NCBI GenBank assembly: GCA_001592805.2
Contig: CP051141.1
Location: 1,426,001-1,490,000, forward strand
DNA length: 64,000 nucleotides
Direction: 5' to 3'
DNA from: Peltaster fructicola
Taxonomy: Eukaryota; Ascomycota; Dothideomycetes
The position numbers were made by a program, and so were the translations under genes. Numbering within the stretch: the stretch's first letter is position 1; each line of letters starts with the position of its first letter. Below the pieces are notes generated by a model. That model did not search any database and was not told where the DNA came from. It was given only the letters and a program-made list of their open reading frames with translations. Below are positions 55,705 to 64,000 of this stretch, in pieces.

Positions 55705-58700
55705 ATGTCAGTCGCACTGACACACGGCTCGCCGCGCGATGCTCGCCAGTTGTATCGACATCCATGGGAGACAAAGATCAGGATTGATCGACCAATGATG
55801 AACCCTGTCAGAGAAGAGCCAACGCCTCCTGCGGTCGAACAACAGCATGCAACGATGACCAAGGTCCAGGCTCGCAACGAGGACGGTCTGATCATCTTCA
55901 CTGGGCTTCATCATAAGCATGACCAGATGCAATTGACGCAGTCAACGATCGACAACGACGACAACGAAGCTCACGGCCTGAGCCCGCGCCAGATACATCG
56001 CAGTACGAAGAACGTGCCAAGTGTTGCATTGAGCTTTGTTGAGAGTCGATCAGCATCGCCGACGCTCAACGGCGATGGACCGAACGCAAATGGGACATAC
56101 TCGCGCGAGTATACGCTGCGACACCCAGAGATCGCCTGGGTGCATCGTGGTCAAGGTCGATATCGTCCAGAAAGTGCATTGTCAGAGCGATCGCAAAAGA
56201 CGCCATCTACATCGCAAGACCAAGACTTGCTGCTTCCAGAGCTCCGAAAGTCCTTCAGGAGTCGAATTAGCGACGCTTCAGAGGATGACCATCCTGAAAC
56301 TCGATCGGAGGCGAAACGTCTTTCGCCACGAGCGACGCGGCTATCTGATACTACCTATACTTTACGGAGGCGACAATCTGACCAAAGTCCGCGTGCTGCC
56401 GAGTTACGAGAGGCTCGCATGATGAGACGTGCCGCTCCGTCTGCAACGTCAGGGGGCTCGCAGTCGACAGACATACTCGACGATGACGAGCCAGATAAGA
56501 CATATGTGAAAGCATATGTCGAAGCGCATCCTGAGATACAGTTCCGACACTGCGGGAATGGGTTTTATAGGCGGGTGGCAACGTCACAGGCAGACTCTGA
56601 TCTCAAGGTCGGCAGGAGGACATCCAGCAGGTCCTTCACTAAGTCGGATGCTTCTCCGATAGACACAGTCACGTTGCACTCCTCAGAGCTCAAGAGCTTT
56701 CCGAGCGACAAGTTCCGTCATCGTGGAAATGGCTTCTATCGGCGTGAGTCTGCGATCTCGCAGAATACTTCAAGCAGTGGTGCTGCTATTACCGAGCGGT
56801 CCGCATCACCGCTCGACATGGCCGAGACTTTTACGAAGGAGGAGATGCTGGCTGCGAAGGCACTAGATCCCGATGTCGTCTTTGTGCATCGCGGCAATGG
56901 TCGCTACAAACGAGCTGGCGATGTCGCTAACGAGTCGGCTGTTGCTGCTATGAACGATACACAATCAAGAGTAACTTATAACAAAGACTATGTCGACTCA
57001 CATCCTGAACAAACATTCCACCATATCGGCTATGGACGCTACAAGAAGGGCACTCGTAGCGCACGAGTGTCTGTCCTTTCAACCGACGAAGCCGCTAACG
57101 GTCGGCTTTCTGGCTTGGTCACCAAACAGTACGTCGATGAGCATCCCGAGCTTGTCTTCCACCATCGAGGCCAGGGTCGATGGGCACTTGGTCCCCGTGC
57201 ATCAGTCACGACGACCAGCGCACCTTCTTCACAAGAAGAGTCCAAGCTCGTTGACAGAGACTACGTAGACGCGCATCCCGAAGAGACGTTCCACCACCGT
57301 GGACAAGGTCGCTGGGCAAAGGGACTGCCACCACCTGGCAGCAGCAATAAGATGGCTGTCCGTGGTCCAGTAGTGCTAGAGCAACGAGAGCAGCGAGAGC
57401 AGACCCTGCCTGTGCCAGACACAACCAACGTCGAGATGAGAGCAGACGACCCAGGATACTTCGAGCTATTCAGAAAGGAGGAGGGACCACTAGCTTATCC
57501 ACATCTCGAGTGGTTCTATCGCGGAGGCGGCAAATGGGGTAGAGTGCCCAAGTCAGCAGTTGAGGCCTACGAGGATGTCTTGGCAAGCGAGCGCAAGCAC
57601 AAGGGAGCCAAGGACACTGTTCAGACTCGGTCCGAGTCTCATATGCATGTTGACACAGACGGTCGTGAATTTGGCAGTCGCAGAGGCAGTCAACAAACAC
57701 TTGTCGTGCCAGCCTTAAAGCGCAGGCACAGTGCATTGCACGCCGGCGATGCCGATGATGTCGAACAGCAATCCAAGCATTCTACACCACGTCTCAGAAT
57801 GCTCACGGTGGAGGAAGATCAGCTCGGTGAGGAAGATCTCCCTGAGCTCTATCTGAAGGAGTGGCCGACTTCAACGGCGGAAGAGGACAACGACGAGGCC
57901 GCGCACATCTTACGACAAGTCTGTCGACCTCTGACGGATCCCGAAGCCTTCATCAAGGCGATGACAAAGCTTGACGTTTCGACACGTCCTACAGAAGTCT
58001 TGTACAAGATCGCCAAGCATGTGCAAGCAGCTCTGCAGCTCATGCAAGACGAATATCTCGAGCACGACAAGATCACAGCGCCACACGCACGCATACCTCG
58101 GAGGGTAGCCACTGGCGGTCGTCTACCTGTTGAGCCACAACTCTTTGAAGATCGGAAGGAGGCTGATCTCTATGACTACCAAGTCGATCCCAAGAAGATT
58201 GGCTACCAGGACCCTGAAGAACAGAAGATCTCCCGTGATGTCGATGGGCGAGAACTACGAAAGCGTCGCAAGCGAGGAGAGCTTGACCCAGACAGCATCC
58301 TCTCCGAAGCACCATTGCCACGAAGGATGATCAAGCCAGTGGAACGATTCGAAGGTGTGCCTGGCTCCACTCGTCGGAGCCGCCTTGTTGATGCTAGCAA
58401 GCAAGGCAGTGTGACGCCCGACCGTTTCGGCACACCAGAGAAGACGAAGACCACTCCTGACCTCCATGCCCTGGCAGAAAGTTATGTCGCACCCAAATCT
58501 GGACGCTGGGCAAATCACGTTCCTAAACGAATACAGGAACTACGAGGTGGAACTGCCGCGGGAGCTCGATCAGAAGTTGCAGGAGATGTCAGTGGAGCAG
58601 AGGAAGAAGAGCTTCCGTCACCTACGAAAGCAAGTCCTACGAAGACACCTGCTAGTATCATTGAGTCTATCGAAGACGAGATGGAGATTGAACGTAAGCC

Positions 58701-58716
58701 AATTGAGGCAATATGA
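55705..58716 (+). CDS. Large protein with about eight HPE/HRG repeats, unknown function
   Basis: A single open frame of 1003 residues from ATG 55705; a 5' exon cannot be excluded. The middle part (residues of about 132-614, bases 56098-57546) holds about eight copies of a 20-28-residue unit of the form Y-x3-YV-x2-HPE-x2-F-x-HRG-x-GR-[YW]. Starts lie near residues 132, 266, 328, 376, 424, 471, 515 and 589. Copies 5-7 are closest (for example YVDEHPELVFHHRGQGRW), while copies 3, 4 and 8 are worn. Linkers are Ser/Thr-rich and disordered, about 20-110 residues. A second compact region at about 728-862 has CRPLTDPEAFIKAMTKLDVS, ATGGRLPVEPQLFEDRKEAD, LYDYQVDPKKIGYQDPEEQ and then a basic patch LRKRRKRGE. 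I recognise neither region. The basic patch suggests a nuclear protein. Confidence 0.85.
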   Translation: MSVALTHGSPRDARQLYRHPWETKIRIDRPMMNPVREEPTPPAVEQQHATMTKVQARNEDGLIIFTGLHHKHDQMQLTQSTIDNDDNEAHGLSPRQIHRSTKNVPSVALSFVESRSASPTLNGDGPNANGTYSREYTLRHPEIAWVHRGQGRYRPESALSERSQKTPSTSQDQDLLLPELRKSFRSRISDASEDDHPETRSEAKRLSPRATRLSDTTYTLRRRQSDQSPRAAELREARMMRRAAPSATSGGSQSTDILDDDEPDKTYVKAYVEAHPEIQFRHCGNGFYRRVATSQADSDLKVGRRTSSRSFTKSDASPIDTVTLHSSELKSFPSDKFRHRGNGFYRRESAISQNTSSSGAAITERSASPLDMAETFTKEEMLAAKALDPDVVFVHRGNGRYKRAGDVANESAVAAMNDTQSRVTYNKDYVDSHPEQTFHHIGYGRYKKGTRSARVSVLSTDEAANGRLSGLVTKQYVDEHPELVFHHRGQGRWALGPRASVTTTSAPSSQEESKLVDRDYVDAHPEETFHHRGQGRWAKGLPPPGSSNKMAVRGPVVLEQREQREQTLPVPDTTNVEMRADDPGYFELFRKEEGPLAYPHLEWFYRGGGKWGRVPKSAVEAYEDVLASERKHKGAKDTVQTRSESHMHVDTDGREFGSRRGSQQTLVVPALKRRHSALHAGDADDVEQQSKHSTPRLRMLTVEEDQLGEEDLPELYLKEWPTSTAEEDNDEAAHILRQVCRPLTDPEAFIKAMTKLDVSTRPTEVLYKIAKHVQAALQLMQDEYLEHDKITAPHARIPRRVATGGRLPVEPQLFEDRKEADLYDYQVDPKKIGYQDPEEQKISRDVDGRELRKRRKRGELDPDSILSEAPLPRRMIKPVERFEGVPGSTRRSRLVDASKQGSVTPDRFGTPEKTKTTPDLHALAESYVAPKSGRWANHVPKRIQELRGGTAAGARSEVAGDVSGAEEEELPSPTKASPTKTPASIIESIEDEMEIERKPIEAI
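56098..57546 (+). repeat. Coding repeat block, about eight HPE/HRG units
   Basis: Approximate units at bases 56098-56169, 56500-56574, 56686-56745, 56830-56916, 56974-57051, 57115-57192, 57247-57324 and 57469-57546. Invariant or near-invariant positions are the His-Pro-Glu, the Phe/Trp, and the Gly-x-Gly-[RFK]-[YW] end. The DNA of the copies differs, so the repeats are old. Confidence 0.8.
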
Positions 58717-58813
58717 GGCTCGTGATACGAAATGGAGACATGAGATGACAGCAGAGGCACCGTCCGAATACTATAGGACTTAATCGGCACTCGACCTTGT
58801 CTCGCGGCGTGTA

Positions 58814-59590
58814 TCATAGTGTATCTGTATTCATGACTTTCGACATGTGGCTGACAGTGAAACCAGTAGCACTGTCCATGGTGCCGACAGGATGATACAC
58901 CTGTGAGTCTATAATGAAGCCTCGCTTGGCATAGAACTTTCCGTTGATCTCGTGGATAGTAGTCAGCACGAAACGGATCTCGTTGACAGAACGATCTTGA
59001 TCCCTCCCAGTCACACGTCGAAGCATCTCACCCTCGCACAGATCAAGCAAGATGCTAGCCAGGCCCTGCTTCTGGGCATTTGGGTTGACGCACATGAGCT
59101 TCAGTTCCCAGCCTTCTATACCGGGAGGCAGAGGGTCATGCCTGTGGAATGTAGCATTCCGTCGTGCTGTCTCGAGCTGCGACGGCGTTGCACCGACAAC
59201 TTCAAGGACAGGCTTGTTCGCAAAACGCCACATAGTAGCTGTGGCTATGACTTCAGTATCATTGTCCGTGTGATGTATGATATAGGTGAAGGTCCCGGGA
59301 GCTCTTCCCACCTCGTCCAGTAGATACTGCTTGCTGACTATGCGATCTACATTCGCTGGAAGGACCTTTGCACTTGCATGCCCTCCTCTGAAGGCATCAT
59401 TCGCAACCGTCTGCAGCGAAGATAGGAAGTTTGATTGTGCTAGTTGTGCTGGGGAGAACAATGTTATCGTTGTTGCTTCGCCATTGATCTTGGGTCCTGG
59501 CTGGCTCGCGACTGGAGTGTCGTAGTGTCCATGATTGAGGTCTGATGATGTAGAGGAATCGGCAATGGTGATCCCTGGCAATGCGGTCAT
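58814..59590 (-). CDS. GNAT-family N-acetyltransferase
   Basis: A single exon of 258 residues from ATG 59590. The acetyl-CoA fold is visible: strand-helix start at ITLFSPAQLAQSNFLSSLQT, TFTYIIHHTDNDTEVIATAT, then motif A WELKLMCVNPNAQKQGLASI with the pyrophosphate-binding Q-x-x-G-x-[AG] pattern (QKQGLA), and the late NEIRFVLTTIHEINGKFYAKRGF. The substrate is unknown; spermidine, amino-acid or protein N-acetylation are all open. It is convergent with the repeat-protein gene (97 bp apart). Confidence 0.84.
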   Translation of the reverse strand: MTALPGITIADSSTSSDLNHGHYDTPVASQPGPKINGEATTITLFSPAQLAQSNFLSSLQTVANDAFRGGHASAKVLPANVDRIVSKQYLLDEVGRAPGTFTYIIHHTDNDTEVIATATMWRFANKPVLEVVGATPSQLETARRNATFHRHDPLPPGIEGWELKLMCVNPNAQKQGLASILLDLCEGEMLRRVTGRDQDRSVNEIRFVLTTIHEINGKFYAKRGFIIDSQVYHPVGTMDSATGFTVSHMSKVMNTDTL

Positions 59591-59861
59591 TGTACGCTCA
59601 TAGAATGGTCCAAGTTATCAGCGAACCGGCAGGCCCATCACAATGTTCGGCACGACTTTTTGACTCATGTCTTGGCGTCATCGGCATTATATGATCAAAA
59701 GAACGACAGGTCAATAACTCTACGCAAGAACGATACGATCTTTGATGTCTTGTACTGATTGTACCTATGTGAAGTTCTTCATCTGCCTGACCGTGTGCTG
59801 CAGGCTCAACGCATGCCTCAGCACAAAGGAACCTACACTTCACAACTCATGCTCAAACGCT

Positions 59862-62732
59862 CTAGGATAGCTTCTCACGGCGGTCACGATACCAACTGTC
59901 CAGGAATTGACGACGTTCCTGCTGTGACCATCCTTCGACGACAAGTGCAAAGTCGCTGACGTTGTGATAGCCTTGTGACTTCGCCATGCTGCAGAATTGG
60001 CGCTTGCAAACGTCCTCTGGCGGCTTGAACTTGTACTTGCGTGAGGTCCTATCGTTGTCTTCGTATTCCTCGTCTACTAATGGTGCCTGAGATTCGGCGA
60101 AGGCTCGCTCGCGGTTCCATTCAGCGTCTCCTCCGGCCTTTCGAGCACGAGAAGAGATCTGCATCTCGATTTTGCTGGTGCCAATGACCTCTGCGTTTTC
60201 ATGCGTGTACGTAATACCGGCAGCATCGAGCACTGCCTGGATGGGATCTTTCTTCTTGGCAATCTGCTTCGCTTTCTGCCGCCGAGAACCAGGCTCGTCG
60301 ATGATGCTGGCAGCAAGCTCAGACAGAGCTCTGTCAGGGTCGTCAAAGCTGGCATCATCCTCGAGACTGTCGTCGCTGTAAGCTTCCAGGTCAAGACCAA
60401 CAACCTCAACGCCGGCGCGTGTCTCGGCAATGTTGGTCTTGTTGACAATGTCCCGAAGAGCCACACTGTCAGCCTGCGGTGCGAGCAAGTTGGCAAGACC
60501 GAACATCTCACCTTTCTTGCTGTCATCTCCCTGCACAGCCTTGAAGTATCGACGCTCTGCGCTCGCAGTATATCCAATGTTCGCTTGCTGCTGCTTGTAG
60601 ATCTGTCGAGCGTAGATGTTCTCTTCGATCGTACCTTTGGAGATAAGCCGGAACACATCGACGTCGCGAGTCTGTCCAATGCGATACGCGCGGTCCTGTG
60701 CCTGCAGATCGTGTGCAGGATTCCAGTGCGGATCGAAGAGTACGACTTTGTTGGCGGAAGTGATGTTAAGGCCAACACCACCAGCCTTGGTACTGATGAG
60801 GAATACAAACTGATGTGCCGATGAATTGAACTCATCCACAGTAGCCTGACGTTCCTCGTATGACATCTTACCGTCCAGATATGACACGTTGTAGCTGGTC
60901 GTGGACTGGAATAGCATTTGCAGTATCTTGATCAGGCGGACCGAATGACTGAAGATCAGAACCTTGTCGTCGTTTTCATACCATAGTTTGAGCATCTTCT
61001 TGAGCACTCGCCACTTGCCACAGAAGTCCTGGTTGGCGTAAGCGAAGGTGCTGTCACGTTCACTGTAGATGTCGCTCCATTCTTCAGGCAATGCAATTTT
61101 CAAGAATCTGAGCTCTTTCTGGTGCCTCTCCTCTTCCGTCTCACTAGTAGGCACTATCAGTGATAGGTGATTAGCGAGCTTCTGGAGCATCTGGAGAGCC
61201 GGGAAGACTGTAGCTTTCCAGGAGATGCCATCCACTTCTTCATAGCAGCACCAGCCCTGGGACTTGCCGCTGCCACAGTCACAAGTGTTGGGAGCATTGA
61301 GGACGGCTTGGATGACATCAGATGTGCAGAAGCTGTCATAAGCCTTGGATTGCAGTGCTGTCAACGGACAGAAGACGACCTTGTCGCTCTTCTTGGGTAG
61401 CTGATCAGCGATCAGGCTTTTCATTCGACGAAGGAAGTATTGTGGCAAGAAGTTGTGCACAAGCTCTTCTGCAGTGTTTCTGGCCTTTGCGAGTTGAGCA
61501 ACTGTTGCACTGTGGCTCTGACCTGCTCTCAGTGGCTCCGAAACATTCATTCTCCAAAGAGCGAGTGTGCTTGCCTTACCAGGATTCGCCCAGTTCAGGA
61601 GCGTCCATAGTTCTTCATACTTGTTCTGTATGGCTGTGCCAGTCAATCCTATACGACAGAGCGCGTTGATGTCGTTCATACACTTGGTGGTCCGCGCGCC
61701 GCTGTTCTTGATGATGTGGCACTCATCTGCAATGACACAATCCCATTGAACAGTGTTGATGAGTCCGACGTCCTTGCAGTAAGTTGTGTAGGTCGTGATC
61801 ATGATCTCTAGAAGGCCCGAAGCAGCAGCAGCAAGGGCGTCTCGCTTCTCATGACCGTGATACTGGTAGACTGTCCACCAACCCCATCGCTCCAGCTCAT
61901 TCTGCCAATTCAGCATCAGTGAGCCGGGACACACAATGAGGATTTTCGGGTACCATTTCTGTCCATGGGTCCGCCTGAACTTACGCATACGCTTGGCGTC
62001 ACGTTGGTCACCAGTCTTACCGAATGCTGTCGTAAGAAAGGAGATGACCTGAATGGTCTTTCCAAGACCCATATCATCGCCCAGTATGACACCTCTTTGA
62101 TACACGAATGCTTCGTGAAGAAACTCTGCGCCTTGAATCTGGTAATCTCGAAGCCATTGTGCAATAGGTGCTGGTATCGTACCAGCAGACTTCGTAAGCT
62201 CAACATCTCGGTAGGCTGTCACTGGCTTGATATGTGTGAATTGTGGTCGCTCTTCTTGTCTGTCGAGCCGCTCGTCGCCTGAGAAGTAAATCTCGTCGTA
62301 GTCTGGAGCTATGCGAAGTCCTAGTGCTTTGAGCCGTTCACAACGTTTGTCGAAGTCTGCTCGTCGATTTGCGAGGTACGCTGGCACAGTCTCGATAGTC
62401 GACTCGATCTCATCAAACTCATCAGAGTCCAAGATAGCGTCACTGTCGATGTCGACTGGCGATCTTCGTTTGCGTGCTTTCTTTGCTTTGCGGTCTATCG
62501 CGGGCTGCTTAGCAGCACGCCTTTTAGATGGCCGTGCTGTGGTTTCGGCGGAAGGCCTGGACCGGCATGCAGAATCGTGTCGATCAGACTGTGTATCGGA
62601 CCCTATCTCGATGACTTGTTGATCTGTGCGTATTGGCTGCTTGCCGTGTGCCGTCTTTCGTGCGGTACTAGGAAGAGCATTATCATTCAGGTCGTCAGTG
62701 TCGACTTCAGAGCTGTCGTTAGCCTGCATCAT
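59862..62732 (-). CDS. SNF2-family translocase of the ERCC6L2 (Rad26-like) type
   Basis: DNA-dependent ATPase. The frame is open from 62993, but the first 87 codons look non-coding and ATG 62732 (MMQANDSSEVDTDD) is the sensible start, giving 956 residues. The N-terminus has basic clusters (KRRAAKQPAIDRKAKKARKR). The SNF2 core has Walker A GDDMGLGKTIQ, DECHIIKNSGARTTK, LTGTAIQNKYEELWTLLNW, then VLIFSHSVRLIKILQML, STKAGGVGLNITSANKVVLF and DRAYRIGQTRDVDVFRL. The segment DPIQAVLDAAGITYTHENAE, followed by VIGTSKIE, matches the HEBO domain that marks true ERCC6L2 orthologues. The vertebrate protein acts in end joining and transcription-linked repair. A Cys cluster CDCGSGKSQGWCC interrupts the core. 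Confidence 0.9.
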   Translation of the reverse strand: MMQANDSSEVDTDDLNDNALPSTARKTAHGKQPIRTDQQVIEIGSDTQSDRHDSACRSRPSAETTARPSKRRAAKQPAIDRKAKKARKRRSPVDIDSDAILDSDEFDEIESTIETVPAYLANRRADFDKRCERLKALGLRIAPDYDEIYFSGDERLDRQEERPQFTHIKPVTAYRDVELTKSAGTIPAPIAQWLRDYQIQGAEFLHEAFVYQRGVILGDDMGLGKTIQVISFLTTAFGKTGDQRDAKRMRKFRRTHGQKWYPKILIVCPGSLMLNWQNELERWGWWTVYQYHGHEKRDALAAAASGLLEIMITTYTTYCKDVGLINTVQWDCVIADECHIIKNSGARTTKCMNDINALCRIGLTGTAIQNKYEELWTLLNWANPGKASTLALWRMNVSEPLRAGQSHSATVAQLAKARNTAEELVHNFLPQYFLRRMKSLIADQLPKKSDKVVFCPLTALQSKAYDSFCTSDVIQAVLNAPNTCDCGSGKSQGWCCYEEVDGISWKATVFPALQMLQKLANHLSLIVPTSETEEERHQKELRFLKIALPEEWSDIYSERDSTFAYANQDFCGKWRVLKKMLKLWYENDDKVLIFSHSVRLIKILQMLFQSTTSYNVSYLDGKMSYEERQATVDEFNSSAHQFVFLISTKAGGVGLNITSANKVVLFDPHWNPAHDLQAQDRAYRIGQTRDVDVFRLISKGTIEENIYARQIYKQQQANIGYTASAERRYFKAVQGDDSKKGEMFGLANLLAPQADSVALRDIVNKTNIAETRAGVEVVGLDLEAYSDDSLEDDASFDDPDRALSELAASIIDEPGSRRQKAKQIAKKKDPIQAVLDAAGITYTHENAEVIGTSKIEMQISSRARKAGGDAEWNRERAFAESQAPLVDEEYEDNDRTSRKYKFKPPEDVCKRQFCSMAKSQGYHNVSDFALVVEGWSQQERRQFLDSWYRDRREKLS

Positions 62733-63317
62733 GAGGCGTGCAGCTTGATGCGCCAGGCTTGAGTCGCGAGACCGCGGAATCAACGAGCTGAACTGACATA
62801 TTGCATTGATCTCGGTTTTCTTCGCTCGACGCAGCAAGTGTGAGCAGTGAATCGTGATATATTGCCTTCGGGTTGCACAAGAGTGCGCGCCACACTTTAC
62901 GCGAACGACGCGTGATGTCATCGGGATCGACAACATACATTTTTGACGTGCAGTAGCAGGCAAGCACACCTCCTCCTCAATATAGCTACACATAGCTGCA
63001 CACCGCAGTCATTGCACCCCTTACGCTCGTGTCCGGGCCCAGGTAAGTCAGGATCATCACGCATAGCATCATGTGTACGACCAGATGTGCTCTCGCGCGA
63101 ATGGAATGGAAGGACGCATGGTACCAGGATACACAAGCTTGAGGAAGAGTGCAGAACCATGAGCTCTTGCCAGGACAAATGAGACAGCCACCTTCCTTGC
63201 TTGCTCGACACCTGATCTGTCTCCAGGACAAGTATAAATTCTTTCACCTCTTTTCCCTCGATATCTCAAAATCCTCACTCCTGTACATCTACTAGAAACC
63301 ACCGATCCATAGCAAAC
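62733..63317. other. Divergent promoter region
   Basis: A 585-bp gap between the SNF2 gene (minus) and the secreted-protein gene (plus). The plus-strand end has a TATA box and a CT-rich leader, listed separately. Confidence 0.5.
63233..63238 (+). promoter_or_regulatory. TATA box of the secreted-protein gene
   Basis: TATAAA lies 85 bp before the ATG at 63318, followed by a CT-rich stretch (ttctttcacctcttttccct). This is the classic layout of strongly or conditionally expressed fungal genes. Confidence 0.55.
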
Positions 63318-63967
63318 ATGCTTGCAACAGCCATTCTCTCGCTCCTCGCCATCTCTGCGGGAGTAATCGCTCAAAGCTCCACCATACCCGCTGCTACGCC
63401 AACTCCTAGCATCTACGCCAACAACTCGCGAGAGTTCTACATTCGCACAGAGCTCAAGGTGAAAGATCCAGCAAAAGCCCGCTTCGACGACCTCTGGCTG
63501 TACTCATATCATACCGGAGCTGGCCTAAGCGATGTCACCTTTGCGAAGAACAAGACCCAATATGCTGCGAAGGGATGGATCAACTACACAACCCCTGACA
63601 ACGGACAGCTCACCTTCGCCCTGGGCAGTAGCTTTCCGTGGACAATGTCAGCTGAGTTCAACTCATACAGACTGTGGAACCCTCTGCACATCAACGTTGG
63701 TCTCAGCCAAAGCTTCGGTTACTACATCAATGACACTGGCCTAACATGGAACACTGATTACCACTCTGGCCTAAACACTTCCCACTCAAGCTTCGGTGGT
63801 TGGTTGGGTGTGTATCTCCTGAGTCATTATATCAGTGCTAATATGTGTCAGTCTGCGACTGGTGGTACGCCAACTCTCCTCAACTCTTCTGGCGGGAGCG
63901 CTACTTGAACAGCACGGATGAGCTGTGCAACTGCGCTGATGTTTACTTGTGCCCAGAATACATCTGA
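63318..63967 (+). CDS. Small secreted protein, DUF7907-like
   Basis: Two exons, 63318-63807 and 63852-63967, with a 44-nt intron (GTGTGT...GCTAAT...GTCAG). The protein is 201 residues. The signal peptide MLATAILSLLAISAGVIA is clear. The mature part REFYIRTELKVKDPAKARFD, then LWLYSYHTGAGLSDVTF resembles the secreted DUF7907 group, recalled from memory rather than compared. All four cysteines of the mature protein are encoded in exon 2, spaced C-x23-C-x-C-x5-C (VCDWWYAN, then LCNCADVYLCPEYI at the very end). Six or so N-glycosylation sequons are present. No catalytic motif is seen; an apoplastic or wall-related role is possible. Confidence 0.83.
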
Positions 63968-64000
63968 AGCTGCTCCGGAGCGATGTGGCTAAATCTTGGT

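Overview
The window looks like one gene-dense contig piece from a filamentous ascomycete (Pezizomycotina). Supporting signs are short introns (mostly 44-110 nt) with GTAAGT/GTGAGC-type donors and CTGAC/CTAAC branch sites, intergenic gaps of 0.2-1 kb, and gene families typical of the group: a HET-domain protein, GH76, DUF7492- and DUF7907-like secreted proteins, and a Pmk1-type MAPK. Dothideomycetes (Capnodiales/Mycosphaerellales-like) is my best guess, from the look of the lineage-restricted proteins only. I saw no transposon, virus-derived element, tRNA, rRNA or CRISPR array.

Layout. 1-2.8 kb: no convincing gene. 2.9-19.4 kb: CDC25 phosphatase, cullin-3, the mitochondrial zinc-finger chaperone Tim15/Zim17, an RWDD2-like protein, a conserved unknown, a Fus3/Kss1-type MAPK, the Fe-S scaffold ISU1, hexokinase, the ATP synthase inhibitor IF1 and ribosomal protein L19. 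19.8-33 kb: a conserved unknown, COQ9, an Rtg2-like Ppx/GppA phosphatase, a Myb/SANT (Reb1-like) protein, a small membrane protein, RAD54, an unknown and a BRCT protein. 33.7-46.6 kb: secreted GH76, prohibitin-2, an L-type lectin cargo receptor, the histone deacetylase RPD3, the proteasome deubiquitinase RPN11, a secreted LPMO-like DUF7492 protein and an Rck2/Srk1-type kinase. 46.6-48.8 kb: a 2.2 kb gap. 48.8-64 kb: a coiled-coil protein, a HET-domain protein, MTC1, a 1003-residue protein with about eight copies of an unfamiliar repeat, a GNAT acetyltransferase, an ERCC6L2-like SNF2 translocase and a small secreted protein.

The content is mostly housekeeping. Five genes act in mitochondria (TIM15, ISU1, INH1, COQ9, PHB2), several act in genome maintenance or chromatin (RAD54, ERCC6L2-like, BRCT, RPD3, Myb), and several in signalling or protein turnover (CDC25, MAPK, Srk1-like kinase, CUL3, RPN11).

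Two results stand out. First, the protein at 55705-58716 carries about eight copies of a motif of the form Y-x3-YV-x2-HPE-x2-F-x-HRG-x-GR-[YW] that I cannot assign to any family. Second, six otherwise well-conserved genes contain reading-frame breaks that are nearly all explained by loss of single bases in short runs. In CDC25 three such losses bracket the catalytic loop. This pattern points to uncorrected indels in a long-read assembly rather than to biology, and any automatic annotation of this contig should be read with that in mind.
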